Source of the DNA: JAWXBM01 sp964470455
GTDB taxonomy: Bacteria; Pseudomonadota; Gammaproteobacteria; Xanthomonadales; SZUA-36
NCBI GenBank assembly: GCA_964470455.1
Contig: CAYYCX010000009.1
Location: 1-64,000, forward strand
Reading direction: 5' to 3'
Length of the DNA stretch: 64,000 nucleotides
Under the pieces are notes generated by a model that saw nothing but the letters and a program-made list of their open reading frames with translations, did no database searches and was not told the origin of the DNA. Made by a program: the position numbers and the translations under genes. Below, in pieces: positions 32,500-40,160 of the stretch. Numbering within the stretch: position 1 is the first letter of the stretch; each line of letters starts with the position of its first letter.

Positions 32500-33825
32500 T
32501 CAGATGCCGTAGGCTTTTCTCAGCAGGCTCAACGGATTGGTTTCACCGTGTTTCAGCTCCAGCCCGTCGGCAATCTGGGTGGCCGCCATGGGGCAGTCCG
32601 AAACCAGGTAATCGGCCTCCAGCTTGGCCACGCGGCTGATGACGGGTTTGGCGATCTTCTGTGATTTCTCATAGGTGCCGGCGCGTACACCGTAGGTGCC
32701 GTCGTGGCCGGAGCAGCGCTCCACCACATTGACCTCGGTGCCGGGCACCAGCGCCAGCACGTCTTTGGTCTTGGGCCCAATGTTCTGCACCCGCTGGTGG
32801 CAGGGCACATGCCAGGCGATCTTGCCCAGTTGCGTTTTGAAATCGGTGTTGAGCAAGCCGGCCTTGTGGCGGTGCATCAGGTATTCAAACGGGTCGTAAA
32901 TGTTGGCCTTCACTTTCTGCACGTCCGGGTCATCCGGGTACATCAGCGGCAGTTCCTGCTTGAACATGAGCACGCAGGATGGAATGGCAGCGACAATATC
33001 CCAACCTTCATCGATGAGGCGCACCAGTTCGGGAATGTTGGTCTTGCGGTATTTGTCGACGGTCTTGAGGTCGCCCTGTTCCAGCTTGGGCATGCCGCAG
33101 CATTCCTCCTTTGCGGTCAGCCGCACCGGAATGCCGTTGTGCTCGAAAATGCGGATCAGGTCGGCGCCGATATCCGGTGTGTTGACGTTGCAGTAACAGG
33201 TGGCGAACAGGGCCACTTTGCCCTGGGTTGGGCCGGCGGCCACGGCTTCAGCCTTGAGCGGCTGGCGGGCGCGATCGCGTTTGCGCAGGGTATCGGAATG
33301 AAATTCGGGCAAGTGCGCGCGGCGGTCGAGATCCAGGGTTTTCTCCAGCACCTTGCGCATCGTGGGGCTGTGGCTTGCCGCGTTGATCGCGTTCGCAACC
33401 ACCGGCAGGCTGCCGACCTTGCCCTGGATCTTGGTGTTGCTGAGCAGTTTGTGGCTGAGCTTGCGCTCACCCTTTTGAAACTGGATGGCCTTGGCGCGCA
33501 GCATCAGGTGGGGGAAATCCACATTCCATTCGTGCGGCGGCACATATGGGCATTTGGTCTGGTAGCAGAGGTCGCACAGGTAACACTGGTCGACCACTTT
33601 CATGTAATCGGCCTTGGCGACACCGTCCACTTCCATGGTGCTGGATTCATCCACCAGGTCGAACAGGGTGGGAAAGGCATCGCACAGCGACACGCAGCGG
33701 CGGCATCCGTGGCAGATGTCATAAACCCGCTCGAGCTCCTGGTTCAACAGGTCTTCGCGGTAGAACTCTTCATCCTGCCAGCCCAGGGCGTGGCGTGTAG
33801 GCGCTTCCAGGCTGCCTTCGCGCAT
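32500..33825 (-). CDS. Fe-S/CCG-domain oxidoreductase subunit (GlpC/HdrD-like)
   Basis: A 441-aa protein with two 4Fe-4S motifs near residues 38-85 (CHGCRRCVSLC ... and CYLCDLCYQTKCPYVPP) and two cysteine-rich CCG-type domains. The first has LFATCYCN with EECCGMPK near 245; the second has WHVPCHQRVQNIG with ERCSGHDGTYG near 375, where the usual CCG is CSG. Such proteins pass electrons from quinones or flavoproteins to a redox partner. Neighbouring rubrerythrin and DUF3501 point to a peroxide-reducing or related electron-transfer unit. The start at 33825 follows AGGAAGAG at a rather long distance (12 bp). Confidence 0.87.
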   Translation of the reverse strand: MREGSLEAPTRHALGWQDEEFYREDLLNQELERVYDICHGCRRCVSLCDAFPTLFDLVDESSTMEVDGVAKADYMKVVDQCYLCDLCYQTKCPYVPPHEWNVDFPHLMLRAKAIQFQKGERKLSHKLLSNTKIQGKVGSLPVVANAINAASHSPTMRKVLEKTLDLDRRAHLPEFHSDTLRKRDRARQPLKAEAVAAGPTQGKVALFATCYCNVNTPDIGADLIRIFEHNGIPVRLTAKEECCGMPKLEQGDLKTVDKYRKTNIPELVRLIDEGWDIVAAIPSCVLMFKQELPLMYPDDPDVQKVKANIYDPFEYLMHRHKAGLLNTDFKTQLGKIAWHVPCHQRVQNIGPKTKDVLALVPGTEVNVVERCSGHDGTYGVRAGTYEKSQKIAKPVISRVAKLEADYLVSDCPMAATQIADGLELKHGETNPLSLLRKAYGI

Positions 33826-33854
33826 GGTTGCTTACTCTTCCTGGTTTGTCATAG

Positions 33855-33896
33855 TGGACTTTCCAATTCCATCATTGGACTTTCCAATTCCGTCAT
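33855..33896. repeat. 21-bp tandem duplication upstream of the Fe-S gene
   Basis: TGGACTTTCCAATTCCATCAT and TGGACTTTCCAATTCCGTCAT (each 21 bp, one mismatch) stand head to tail, 30-71 bp before the Fe-S protein ATG, and run into the first extragenic palindrome. Confidence 0.8.
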
Positions 33897-34089
33897 TCCG
33901 GAGCAGGCCGGAATCCATTACCCATGGACCCCGGACCACGCACTCCGTGCTGTCCGGGATGACGTTTGAGTAATTCGCCGTCCCCGGCAAATTGCACCAA
34001 ATTTCCGGCGCAGGCCGGCCCCGGACCTGGTCCGGGGTCACGGCTCGACCATCATCATCCGATCATTCCGGCGCAAGCCGGAGTGATGG
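33891..34089. repeat. Two extragenic palindromic elements (CGTCATTCC ... family)
   Basis: The first copy (33891-33964) runs from CGTCATTCCGGAGCAGGCCG to GTCCGGGATGACG. The second (about 34005-34089) contains CCCCGGACCTGGTCCGGGG and TCATTCCGGCGCAAGCCGGA. Each consists of two hairpins. They occupy the whole gap between rubrerythrin and the Fe-S gene and are related to the triple array at 48081-48347. This 283-bp gap holds no gene. Confidence 0.8.
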
Positions 34090-34108
34090 ATTCAAGCGAT
34101 TGCCCGGC

Positions 34109-34525
34109 TTAGCCCAGCTCGTCCAGTGCTTTCTGGAAACGGTTGGCGTGCGAGCGCTCAGCCTTGGCCAGGGTTTCGAACCAGTCGGCGATTTCGTCAC
34201 AGCTCTCCTCGCGGGCCGCGCGCGCCATGCCCGGATACATGTCGGTGTACTCGTGCGTTTCACCGGCAATGGCTGCTTTCAGGTTGTCAGCAGTGCCGCC
34301 GATGGGCAGGCCGGTGGCGGGGTCGCCGGTTTCTTCCAGGTATTCCAGGTGGCCGTGCGCGTGGCCGGTTTCACCTTCAGCGGTTGAGCGGAACACCGCG
34401 GCTACGTCGTTGTAACCTTCAACATCCGCGCGCTGCGCGAAATACAGGTAACGGCGATTGGCCTGTGATTCGCCGGCAAATGCATCTTTCAGGTTTTGTT
34501 CGGTTTTAGAGCCTTTCAATGACAT
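34109..34525 (-). CDS. Rubrerythrin (diiron domain only)
   Basis: Non-heme diiron peroxidase, 138 aa. Ligand helices are FAGESQANRRYLYF, STAEGETGHAHGHLEYLEE, AIAGETHEYTDMYPGMA and LAKAERSHANRFQKAL, giving the ExxH-type Glu/His ligands. The C-terminal rubredoxin domain of classical rubrerythrin is missing, so electrons must come from a separate protein, perhaps the Fe-S protein encoded downstream. GGAGG lies upstream of ATG 34525. The gap of 240 bp upstream is A+T-rich with the inverted repeat AATTG-N7-CAATT near 34689-34705, a possible regulatory site. Confidence 0.93.
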   Translation of the reverse strand: MSLKGSKTEQNLKDAFAGESQANRRYLYFAQRADVEGYNDVAAVFRSTAEGETGHAHGHLEYLEETGDPATGLPIGGTADNLKAAIAGETHEYTDMYPGMARAAREESCDEIADWFETLAKAERSHANRFQKALDELG

Positions 34526-34717
34526 GGTCTAGCTACCTCCGTGGACTTGATGACAAGAAAAAACCAAGCAAGCTGCTCAATGAGTTCCAGCCGGTAATTT
34601 CAGCTGGGCATTCAAGCTGGATTGGCTGCCGGCCAGAATGACCGGGAGTTTCTCTCAGCAGCACTATAAACCAGCTCTTTGCCATAGTTGAAATTGATTT
34701 TCCCAATTAATTGTATA

Positions 34718-34739
34718 GTCCCTGACCATAGCCAGGGAC
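34718..34739. promoter_or_regulatory. Inverted repeat GTCCCTG-N8-CAGGGAC
   Basis: Perfect 7-bp arms separated by 8 bp, lying 26 bp upstream of the MFS gene ATG (34765) in the divergent gap with rubrerythrin. Position suits an operator or a 5' hairpin in the mRNA. No U-tract follows, so a terminator is unlikely. Confidence 0.5.
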
Positions 34740-34764
34740 AGGCCGGCCGCGAGATAATCCCCCG

Positions 34765-35952
34765 ATGAGTGTTCGTAGATTCCGGCCTGAAGCCTTTATG
34801 TTACTGACCACCGCCGCGGCAGCCCTGTCGTTTGCGGTATGGGATGTGCTGCTCAACAATTTCGTGATCGAGCGCGCTGCGTTCACCGGGCGCGAGATCG
34901 GCATCCTGCAGAGCCTGCGCGAGGTGCCGGGATTCCTGGCCTTTACCACGGTGTTTGTGCTGCTGGTGATCAAGGAACAGCGATTTGCCCTGGTGGCCCT
35001 GTTGTTGCTGGGCCTTGGCGTTTCTCTCACCGGTTTCCTGCCCAGCGAGTACGGCCTGTACTTCACCACGGTGCTGATGTCGACCGGTTTCCACTACTTC
35101 TACACCGTGCAGCAATCCCTCACGCTGCAGTGGTTTGACTCCGGGCGCACGCCGCTGGTGCTGGGGCGCCTGGCCGCGGCCACTTCCTGGGCATCCCTGC
35201 TGGGCTTTGCGCTGGTGTGGTTGTGCATGGAGTGGCTGGACCTCGGGTATGTATTCTTGTACGTGCTGGCGGGCGGCGCGGCGATGGTGGTTGCGGTGCT
35301 GGCGTGGCGGCTGTTTCCTCAATACGACCAAACCGTTCCACAACACAAGCACCTGCTGATGCGCAAACGCTACTGGCTGTACTACGGCCTCACGTTTCTG
35401 AGCGGCGCACGGCGGCAGATCTTCATGGTGTTTGCCACTTTCCTGATGGTGGAGAAATTTGGTTATTCCGCGGCCGAGATCGCGCTGCTGTACATACTGA
35501 ATCACAGCATCAACACCTTCATGGCGCCTGCCATCGGCCGGTTCGTGGCCCGTTTTGGCGAGCGCATCACCCTGACCTTCGAGTACACGGGGCTGATCTT
35601 CGTTTTCACAGCCTATGCCTTCGTGGAAACTGCCTGGGTAGCAGCCGTGCTGTTCGTGGTGGACCACATCTTCTATGCCATGGCCATCGCCATCAAAAGC
35701 TATTTCAGGAAAATCGGCGATGGAGCGGACATGGCTTCCACCGCCAGCGTGGCCTTTACCATCAACCACATTGCCGCGGTGATCATTCCGGTGAGCTTCG
35801 GCGCGCTGTGGATGGTCTCCCCGTCCGCGGTATTCCTGGCCGGCGCCGGCCTGGCGGCCTGCTCCCTGGTGCTTGCGCGCCTGGTGCCACGCCATCCGGA
35901 GCCGGGTAATGAAGTACAGCGGTTGCGCCCCGCGCTGGAAAGGCAGGCCTGA
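34765..35952 (+). CDS. MFS transporter, first gene of kinase/phospho-lyase operon
   Basis: A 395-aa inner-membrane carrier with about twelve hydrophobic segments. The loop between helices 2 and 3 lacks a clear classical MFS signature, and the middle loop is short (PQYDQTVPQHKHLLMRKRYW). The N-terminus is atypical (MSVRRFRPEAFMLLTTAAAALSFAVWDVL). The stop overlaps the next ATG as TGATG. By context it may move the amino-alcohol or amino acid used by the two downstream enzymes, or export a product; the substrate is unknown. Confidence 0.85.
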   Translation: MSVRRFRPEAFMLLTTAAAALSFAVWDVLLNNFVIERAAFTGREIGILQSLREVPGFLAFTTVFVLLVIKEQRFALVALLLLGLGVSLTGFLPSEYGLYFTTVLMSTGFHYFYTVQQSLTLQWFDSGRTPLVLGRLAAATSWASLLGFALVWLCMEWLDLGYVFLYVLAGGAAMVVAVLAWRLFPQYDQTVPQHKHLLMRKRYWLYYGLTFLSGARRQIFMVFATFLMVEKFGYSAAEIALLYILNHSINTFMAPAIGRFVARFGERITLTFEYTGLIFVFTAYAFVETAWVAAVLFVVDHIFYAMAIAIKSYFRKIGDGADMASTASVAFTINHIAAVIIPVSFGALWMVSPSAVFLAGAGLAACSLVLARLVPRHPEPGNEVQRLRPALERQA

Positions 35953-37052
35953 TGCCAGCGCCCATGGATTTTTCGCCGATGGATTTTGCGCCCATGGATT
36001 TTTCCCGGCACGTCCTCACCCTTGAGGATCTGCGCTTTGATCCGCCGGCTTTGCCGCTGGAAGACGTGTGCCACCACGCCAAAGCCCTTTTTGGGCTGGA
36101 AGGTGAATTCACCCCGCTGGCGGGTGAGCGCGACCAGAATTTCCGCCTCCGCACCGCAGGTGGCGAGCAATATGTGTTCAAGATCTCCGGGCTCAATGAG
36201 CCATTCGAGGTGGTGGAAATGCAGGTGCAGGCCTTGCGCCATATCGAAGCCCGGGACCGCGACTTGCCGGTGCCACGCGTATTGCCCGCTCTCGATGGTA
36301 CTTTCATTGCCTGGCTGCCGGGTGCGGAGGGTCAACATGCGGTGCGCCTGCTGAGCTGGTTGCCGGGACAGCGCTACCAGGATGGCCCGTTTCCATCCGA
36401 CCGGGGTTTGCAGGGCATGGGCCGCTTCATCGCTCGCCTGGGCAGGGCGCTGAGTGGATTCGAGCATCCTGCCACCGAACATTTCATGCCCTGGAACATG
36501 GCCAACGGGCTGGTGTTCTCGCCGCAGTTGAAGGCTCTGATGCCCCGTGAACTTGACCATTGGTTGCCGGACTATTTCGAGCGGCTGGAACACGTGGTCT
36601 ATCCGCAGCTGGCTAAACTGCGCTGGCAGGTGATTCACCAGGATGCGCACGGCGCCAACCTGCTGCGCGCTTCCGATCACGATGAAAGCGTCACCGGCGT
36701 GATCGACTTCGGCGACATGATCTATGGCCCGCTGGTCTGCGACCTTGCGGCCTGTGTTTCGGATTTCATGGAGGTCAGCGCCGAGCCCGTGTTCGCAGCC
36801 ACCGAAATCTGCCGCGGTTACCAGCCCATCACCGCCCTGCAGGAGGCTGAACTGGAGCTGCTGCTGGATCTCGTCATGGTGCGGCAGATCATGGTGCTGC
36901 AGTTGTTTGAATTCAGGCGGCGTAACATGGAGCACCCGCCCGCCTTTGTCACCGATGACCAGCCCAGTGTGATTGCCATGCTGCAAAAGCTGGCCGGACT
37001 GGACCGGGTGAAGTTCTCTGACCAATTGAAAAAGGCCGTGATGGATGAGTAA
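35952..37052 (+). CDS. APH-fold kinase (hydroxylysine kinase-like)
   Basis: Aminoglycoside-phosphotransferase/choline-kinase fold, 366 aa. An N-lobe Lys is in YVFKISGLNEPFE near residue 75, the catalytic loop is VIHQDAHGANLL near 235 (HxDxxxxN) and the metal Asp is in GVIDFGDMIYGPLVCDLA near 258. With the downstream class III enzyme it resembles the hydroxylysine kinase plus phospho-lyase pair (HYKK/PHYKPL) and related bacterial amino-alcohol pathways; ethanolamine-like substrates are an alternative. The N-terminus contains three 15-bp repeats with extra in-frame ATGs. It overlaps the next gene by 8 bp. Confidence 0.82.
   Translation: MPAPMDFSPMDFAPMDFSRHVLTLEDLRFDPPALPLEDVCHHAKALFGLEGEFTPLAGERDQNFRLRTAGGEQYVFKISGLNEPFEVVEMQVQALRHIEARDRDLPVPRVLPALDGTFIAWLPGAEGQHAVRLLSWLPGQRYQDGPFPSDRGLQGMGRFIARLGRALSGFEHPATEHFMPWNMANGLVFSPQLKALMPRELDHWLPDYFERLEHVVYPQLAKLRWQVIHQDAHGANLLRASDHDESVTGVIDFGDMIYGPLVCDLAACVSDFMEVSAEPVFAATEICRGYQPITALQEAELELLLDLVMVRQIMVLQLFEFRRRNMEHPPAFVTDDQPSVIAMLQKLAGLDRVKFSDQLKKAVMDE
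35964..36008 (+). repeat. Triplicated 15-bp repeat at the kinase N-terminus
   Basis: Copies start at 35964, 35979 and 35994, each ATGGATTTTKCSCSS-like, encoding M-D-F-S/A-P/R. With ATG 35952 this gives four possible in-frame starts. It is the same length and phase as the repeat at the tyrS start. Confidence 0.85.
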
Positions 37053-38340
37053 ACCGAGCAGCACTGACAAAACCCTGTTGCAGCGGCGCGCACGCGCCAT
37101 GGGGCCCAGCTACAAGTTGTTCTACCGCCAGCCCGTTCACCTGGTGAAAGGCGAGGGCGTGTGGTTGTTTGATGCAGACGGCAACCGCTATCTCGACTGC
37201 TACAACAATGTGGCTTCCGTGGGACATTGCCATCCACACGTGGTGGCGGCGTTGTCCAGGCAGGCGGCGACACTCAACACCCACACGCGCTATTTGCACG
37301 AGAACGTGGTGAATTACGCGGAACGATTGAGCGCCACCCTGCCTGGAGAGCTTTCAGTGTGCATGTTTGTCTGCACCGGCACCGAAGCCAATGACCTGGC
37401 ATTCCGCATCGCCCGCACGGTCAGCGGCAACCAGGGTGCGATCGTTTCGGATTATTCCTACCACGGCAACTCCATCGTGGTCACCGAGTTGTCGACGGCC
37501 GAATATCCGGAGTCGGAGCAACCCGAATGGCTGGCCACCGCCGAGCCGCCCAACGGTTTTCGCGGCAGTTTCCGCTATGGCGAACCCGAACTGGGTCTGA
37601 AATACGCCGGCAAGGTGGATACAGCCATCGGCGAACTCCGTGACCGCGACCATGAGCCCGCCATGTTCCTGACCTGCAATATTTTCGATTCCAACGGCGC
37701 GCTGGTGGCGCCGGAGGGCTATCTGCGCGAATCCTACGCAAAGGTCCGCGCCGCAGGAGGCCTGTGCGTGGCCGATGAGGTGCAGTCGGGCCTGTGCCGG
37801 CTTGGCGACCATGTCTGGGGCTTTGAGGATTCGGGCGTCGTGCCGGACATCGTGACCATGGGCAAACCCATCGGCGACGGCCACCCGCTGGCAGCGGTTG
37901 TGACCACGCCCGAGATCGCCCGGCGCTTTGCCGAGAAATTCGGCTACTTCAACACTTTTGGCGGCAACCCCGTTTCGGCCGCGGTTGGCCTTGCGGTGCT
38001 GGATGTGATCGAGCAGGAGCAAATTCTGAAGAACGTACACGACACCGGCGCCTACCTGGTGGGGCAGTTGCGCGCGCTGGCCAAGCAGCACGACTGCATT
38101 GCCGATGTGCGTGGCAAGGGATTGTTCTATGGCCTTGAGATTGTGAAGGAACCCGGCAGTATCGAGGCCGACACCCCACGCGCCAAAGCGGTCGCCGAGG
38201 GCATGCGCAAGGCCGGTGTGCTGCTCAGCACCTTCGGTGTTTACAACAACGTCATCAAGATCCGCCCGCCCATGGTGTTTTCAAAAGAAAACACCGACCT
38301 CCTGGTCAATTCATTGGATTCAGTGCTTTCGGGGTTGTGA
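37045..38340 (+). CDS. Class III PLP enzyme, phospho-lyase/aminotransferase (AGXT2L-like)
   Basis: A 431-aa PLP fold-type I enzyme. DGNRYLDCYNNVASVGHCHP is near residue 50, TGTEANDLAFRIAR near 113, VADEVQSGLCRLG near 242 and the PLP lysine in VTMGKPIGDGHPLAAV near 275. The VTMGKPxGxGHP form is characteristic of the AGXT2L branch, whose human members are ethanolamine-phosphate and 5-phosphohydroxylysine phospho-lyases. Given the kinase encoded immediately upstream, the likely reaction is kinase phosphorylation of an amino-alcohol followed by elimination of phosphate and ammonia to an aldehyde. True aminotransferase activity cannot be ruled out. Confidence 0.85.
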   Translation: MSKPSSTDKTLLQRRARAMGPSYKLFYRQPVHLVKGEGVWLFDADGNRYLDCYNNVASVGHCHPHVVAALSRQAATLNTHTRYLHENVVNYAERLSATLPGELSVCMFVCTGTEANDLAFRIARTVSGNQGAIVSDYSYHGNSIVVTELSTAEYPESEQPEWLATAEPPNGFRGSFRYGEPELGLKYAGKVDTAIGELRDRDHEPAMFLTCNIFDSNGALVAPEGYLRESYAKVRAAGGLCVADEVQSGLCRLGDHVWGFEDSGVVPDIVTMGKPIGDGHPLAAVVTTPEIARRFAEKFGYFNTFGGNPVSAAVGLAVLDVIEQEQILKNVHDTGAYLVGQLRALAKQHDCIADVRGKGLFYGLEIVKEPGSIEADTPRAKAVAEGMRKAGVLLSTFGVYNNVIKIRPPMVFSKENTDLLVNSLDSVLSGL

Positions 38341-38418
38341 CATGCAGACACTGGCCGGAAAAACGATTCAGCTGAAACTTTTTCTCATCCTTGGGTGAGA
38401 ATGCGGGTTTCGGTTGGT

Positions 38419-38631
38419 TCAAGCGGCCTGGATGATTTGTTCTGCCACGGTGCCTGGAAGATCAATCGGGATGAAATACTCTTTGGGATAAAGATAGTCT
38501 TCGCCTGATTCATCAATCACACGTATTTGCCCGCTCGAGCTCGCCGTTTGGTCTGTTATGACCTGGTACAACTTACGTATCTCAAGCGACGCCTCATAGC
38601 CAGGATTCCTTGTGCAAATGGCAAACTTCAT
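38419..38631 (-). CDS. Conserved hypothetical protein, module gene B (second copy)
   Basis: A 70-aa protein of the RVIDESGEDYLYP family, aligning gaplessly to the integron cassette copy (17322-17534; 46/70 identical). Core GQIRVIDESGEDYLYPKEYF is at residues 34-53. It lies 26 bp after gene A on the same strand rather than overlapping it as in the cassette. No attC is visible between it and the + strand phospho-lyase stop at 38340. Function is unknown. Confidence 0.8.
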   Translation of the reverse strand: MKFAICTRNPGYEASLEIRKLYQVITDQTASSSGQIRVIDESGEDYLYPKEYFIPIDLPGTVAEQIIQAA

Positions 38632-38657
38632 TCTGCTCTGCTCGTCATGGTGTTGGG

Positions 38658-38897
38658 CTAATATTGATTGATAAACTTTTTGATCTTGAGCTCGCGTTTA
38701 CCGATGCCGTTGGCTTCATACCAGTGTACCTCAGCACAGAAAGTCAAACCATTGTCGAGTTTCACGGTAGTTAATCCCTTCTTTTTGAACCAATTGCCAA
38801 TCCCATGGGCCCGAACCAGTCGCTTCAAATCCCTTTTGCCTCTGCCCTGGGCAATGGTTTCAATTTCCCGGATTTCTGAAATGACCTGAAATGACAT
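38658..38897 (-). CDS. Conserved hypothetical protein, module gene A (intact copy)
   Basis: A 79-aa basic protein: SEIREIETIAQGRGKRDLKRL, then GNWFKKKGLTTVKLDNG, AEVHWYEANGIGKRELKIKKF. It is colinear with the nonsense-interrupted cassette gene at 17531-17770 and shows what that gene would have made. It lies in an A+T-richer island between two converging operons. Size, basic character and pairing with an acidic partner are reminiscent of toxin-antitoxin systems, but no known toxin fold is recognised. Confidence 0.78.
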   Translation of the reverse strand: MSFQVISEIREIETIAQGRGKRDLKRLVRAHGIGNWFKKKGLTTVKLDNGLTFCAEVHWYEANGIGKRELKIKKFINQY

Positions 38898-38981
38898 TGC
38901 CCCATGTTAGAAATCCGGGGCATGGGCTGTAATCGGAAAATGTACTTCGAATGCGTAAGAAATCCTCGCAAGCTGACTGGT

Positions 38982-40160
38982 TTACACGGTGCTTTTACGT
39001 ATCCCATCCTGCACTTTGGCCGGATAGAGCACAAACAGCAGGCACAGCACCAGGCCGAACACGGCAGCCTGGATGATGGTGACGTAGTTGTCTTCACCGA
39101 GGAAGAGCGCGGCCAGTGCCGGGCCTGAAGCCAGTCCGACCTTGGAGGCGAATCCGCCCAATGCGGCCATCTGGCCGGCGGTGTCGAAGCGCGACACCAG
39201 GCCCAGCAGGTAGGCGATGGTGAAGGCCCAGGTGATGCCCACCAGGCAGTTGGCGAGTATCCACATCGCATCGATGCCGCTGAGCAGCAAGGCGCCATTG
39301 CCGGCGATGGTCACCGCCATTCCAGCCCACAACACTTTCTGGTAGCCGTATCGATCGGAGAACAGCACCACCAGGCCGGCGCCCACCAGTCCCAGCCAGG
39401 CGGCCACGCCCAGGGTGGTGTTCACGATGGCGCCTTCCTGGCCAAAGTAATTTCCCAGGCCGATGATGTAGGCATACAGTGCATTGTTGGAGGCCTGGAA
39501 CAGGAAAATGGCCACCAGCGTGAGAGCCAGCGGAAACACCCTGATCCGTCCATGCGCCAGCTTTCGGGCTGCAGCTTCGGTTGCGTCCACTGGATAGGAA
39601 GGCAGGAACGGCAACATCACCAGGGCCGTGCCGCTGAACGCAATCAGCGCCAGGAACAGGGCTTTGGTGCCAAACACCCCGACCAGGTCGGGCAGCATCA
39701 TCACACCCAGCCCGCCCAGGCCGAATTGCACGAATAACAGCACTCCAAATGTTTTGTCAGGGTGCTCGGTACGGCTGAATACTGAGTATGCCAGCCCGAC
39801 CAGCGTGCCACCGATGAAACCATCCAGCGAGCGCAGTACGATCATGGTGCCCGGCTGGTCAACCCAGATGGACAGCGAGTCGATGGCGATCAGCCCCAGC
39901 AACAGCGCCAGTGCGGTCCACTGCCAGTTGAGGTATTTCACCAGGAAAACGATCAGGAAGGCCCCCACGGCCGCACCGTAAATATTGGCCGATGCCACGG
40001 AGCCGGCCTGCTGGTTGCTGAAACCCAGCGCCGTGATCAGGCCGTCGACCAGCGCCGGCAGAATGTTGACGTAAAACATGCCCGATGTAGCCAGGAAGGA
40101 CAGGAACACGCGCGCGGCCATGCTGTTGGGCCCGACCTTGGGAAACCGTTCAAAAATCAT
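38982..40160 (-). CDS. MFS transporter, last gene of the TonB/sulfotransferase operon
   Basis: A 392-aa carrier with twelve predicted membrane segments (for example TALALLLGLIAIDSLSIWV, IRVFPLALTLVAIFLFQASN). Its start overlaps the stop of the upstream TPR-sulfotransferase gene by 4 bp (ATGA), so translation is coupled. By context it would carry the solute admitted by the TonB receptor across the inner membrane. The substrate is unknown. Confidence 0.87.
   Translation of the reverse strand: MIFERFPKVGPNSMAARVFLSFLATSGMFYVNILPALVDGLITALGFSNQQAGSVASANIYGAAVGAFLIVFLVKYLNWQWTALALLLGLIAIDSLSIWVDQPGTMIVLRSLDGFIGGTLVGLAYSVFSRTEHPDKTFGVLLFVQFGLGGLGVMMLPDLVGVFGTKALFLALIAFSGTALVMLPFLPSYPVDATEAAARKLAHGRIRVFPLALTLVAIFLFQASNNALYAYIIGLGNYFGQEGAIVNTTLGVAAWLGLVGAGLVVLFSDRYGYQKVLWAGMAVTIAGNGALLLSGIDAMWILANCLVGITWAFTIAYLLGLVSRFDTAGQMAALGGFASKVGLASGPALAALFLGEDNYVTIIQAAVFGLVLCLLFVLYPAKVQDGIRKSTV

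Noticed and set aside
32704..33969. A 421-codon open frame on the + strand opposite the Fe-S gene
   Set aside because: It is antisense to a gene with four cysteine motifs; the translation has no recognisable domain.
38341..38420. attC flanking the intact A/B module
   Set aside because: No TAAC...GTTA pair with internal arms was found on either side, so it is not called a cassette.
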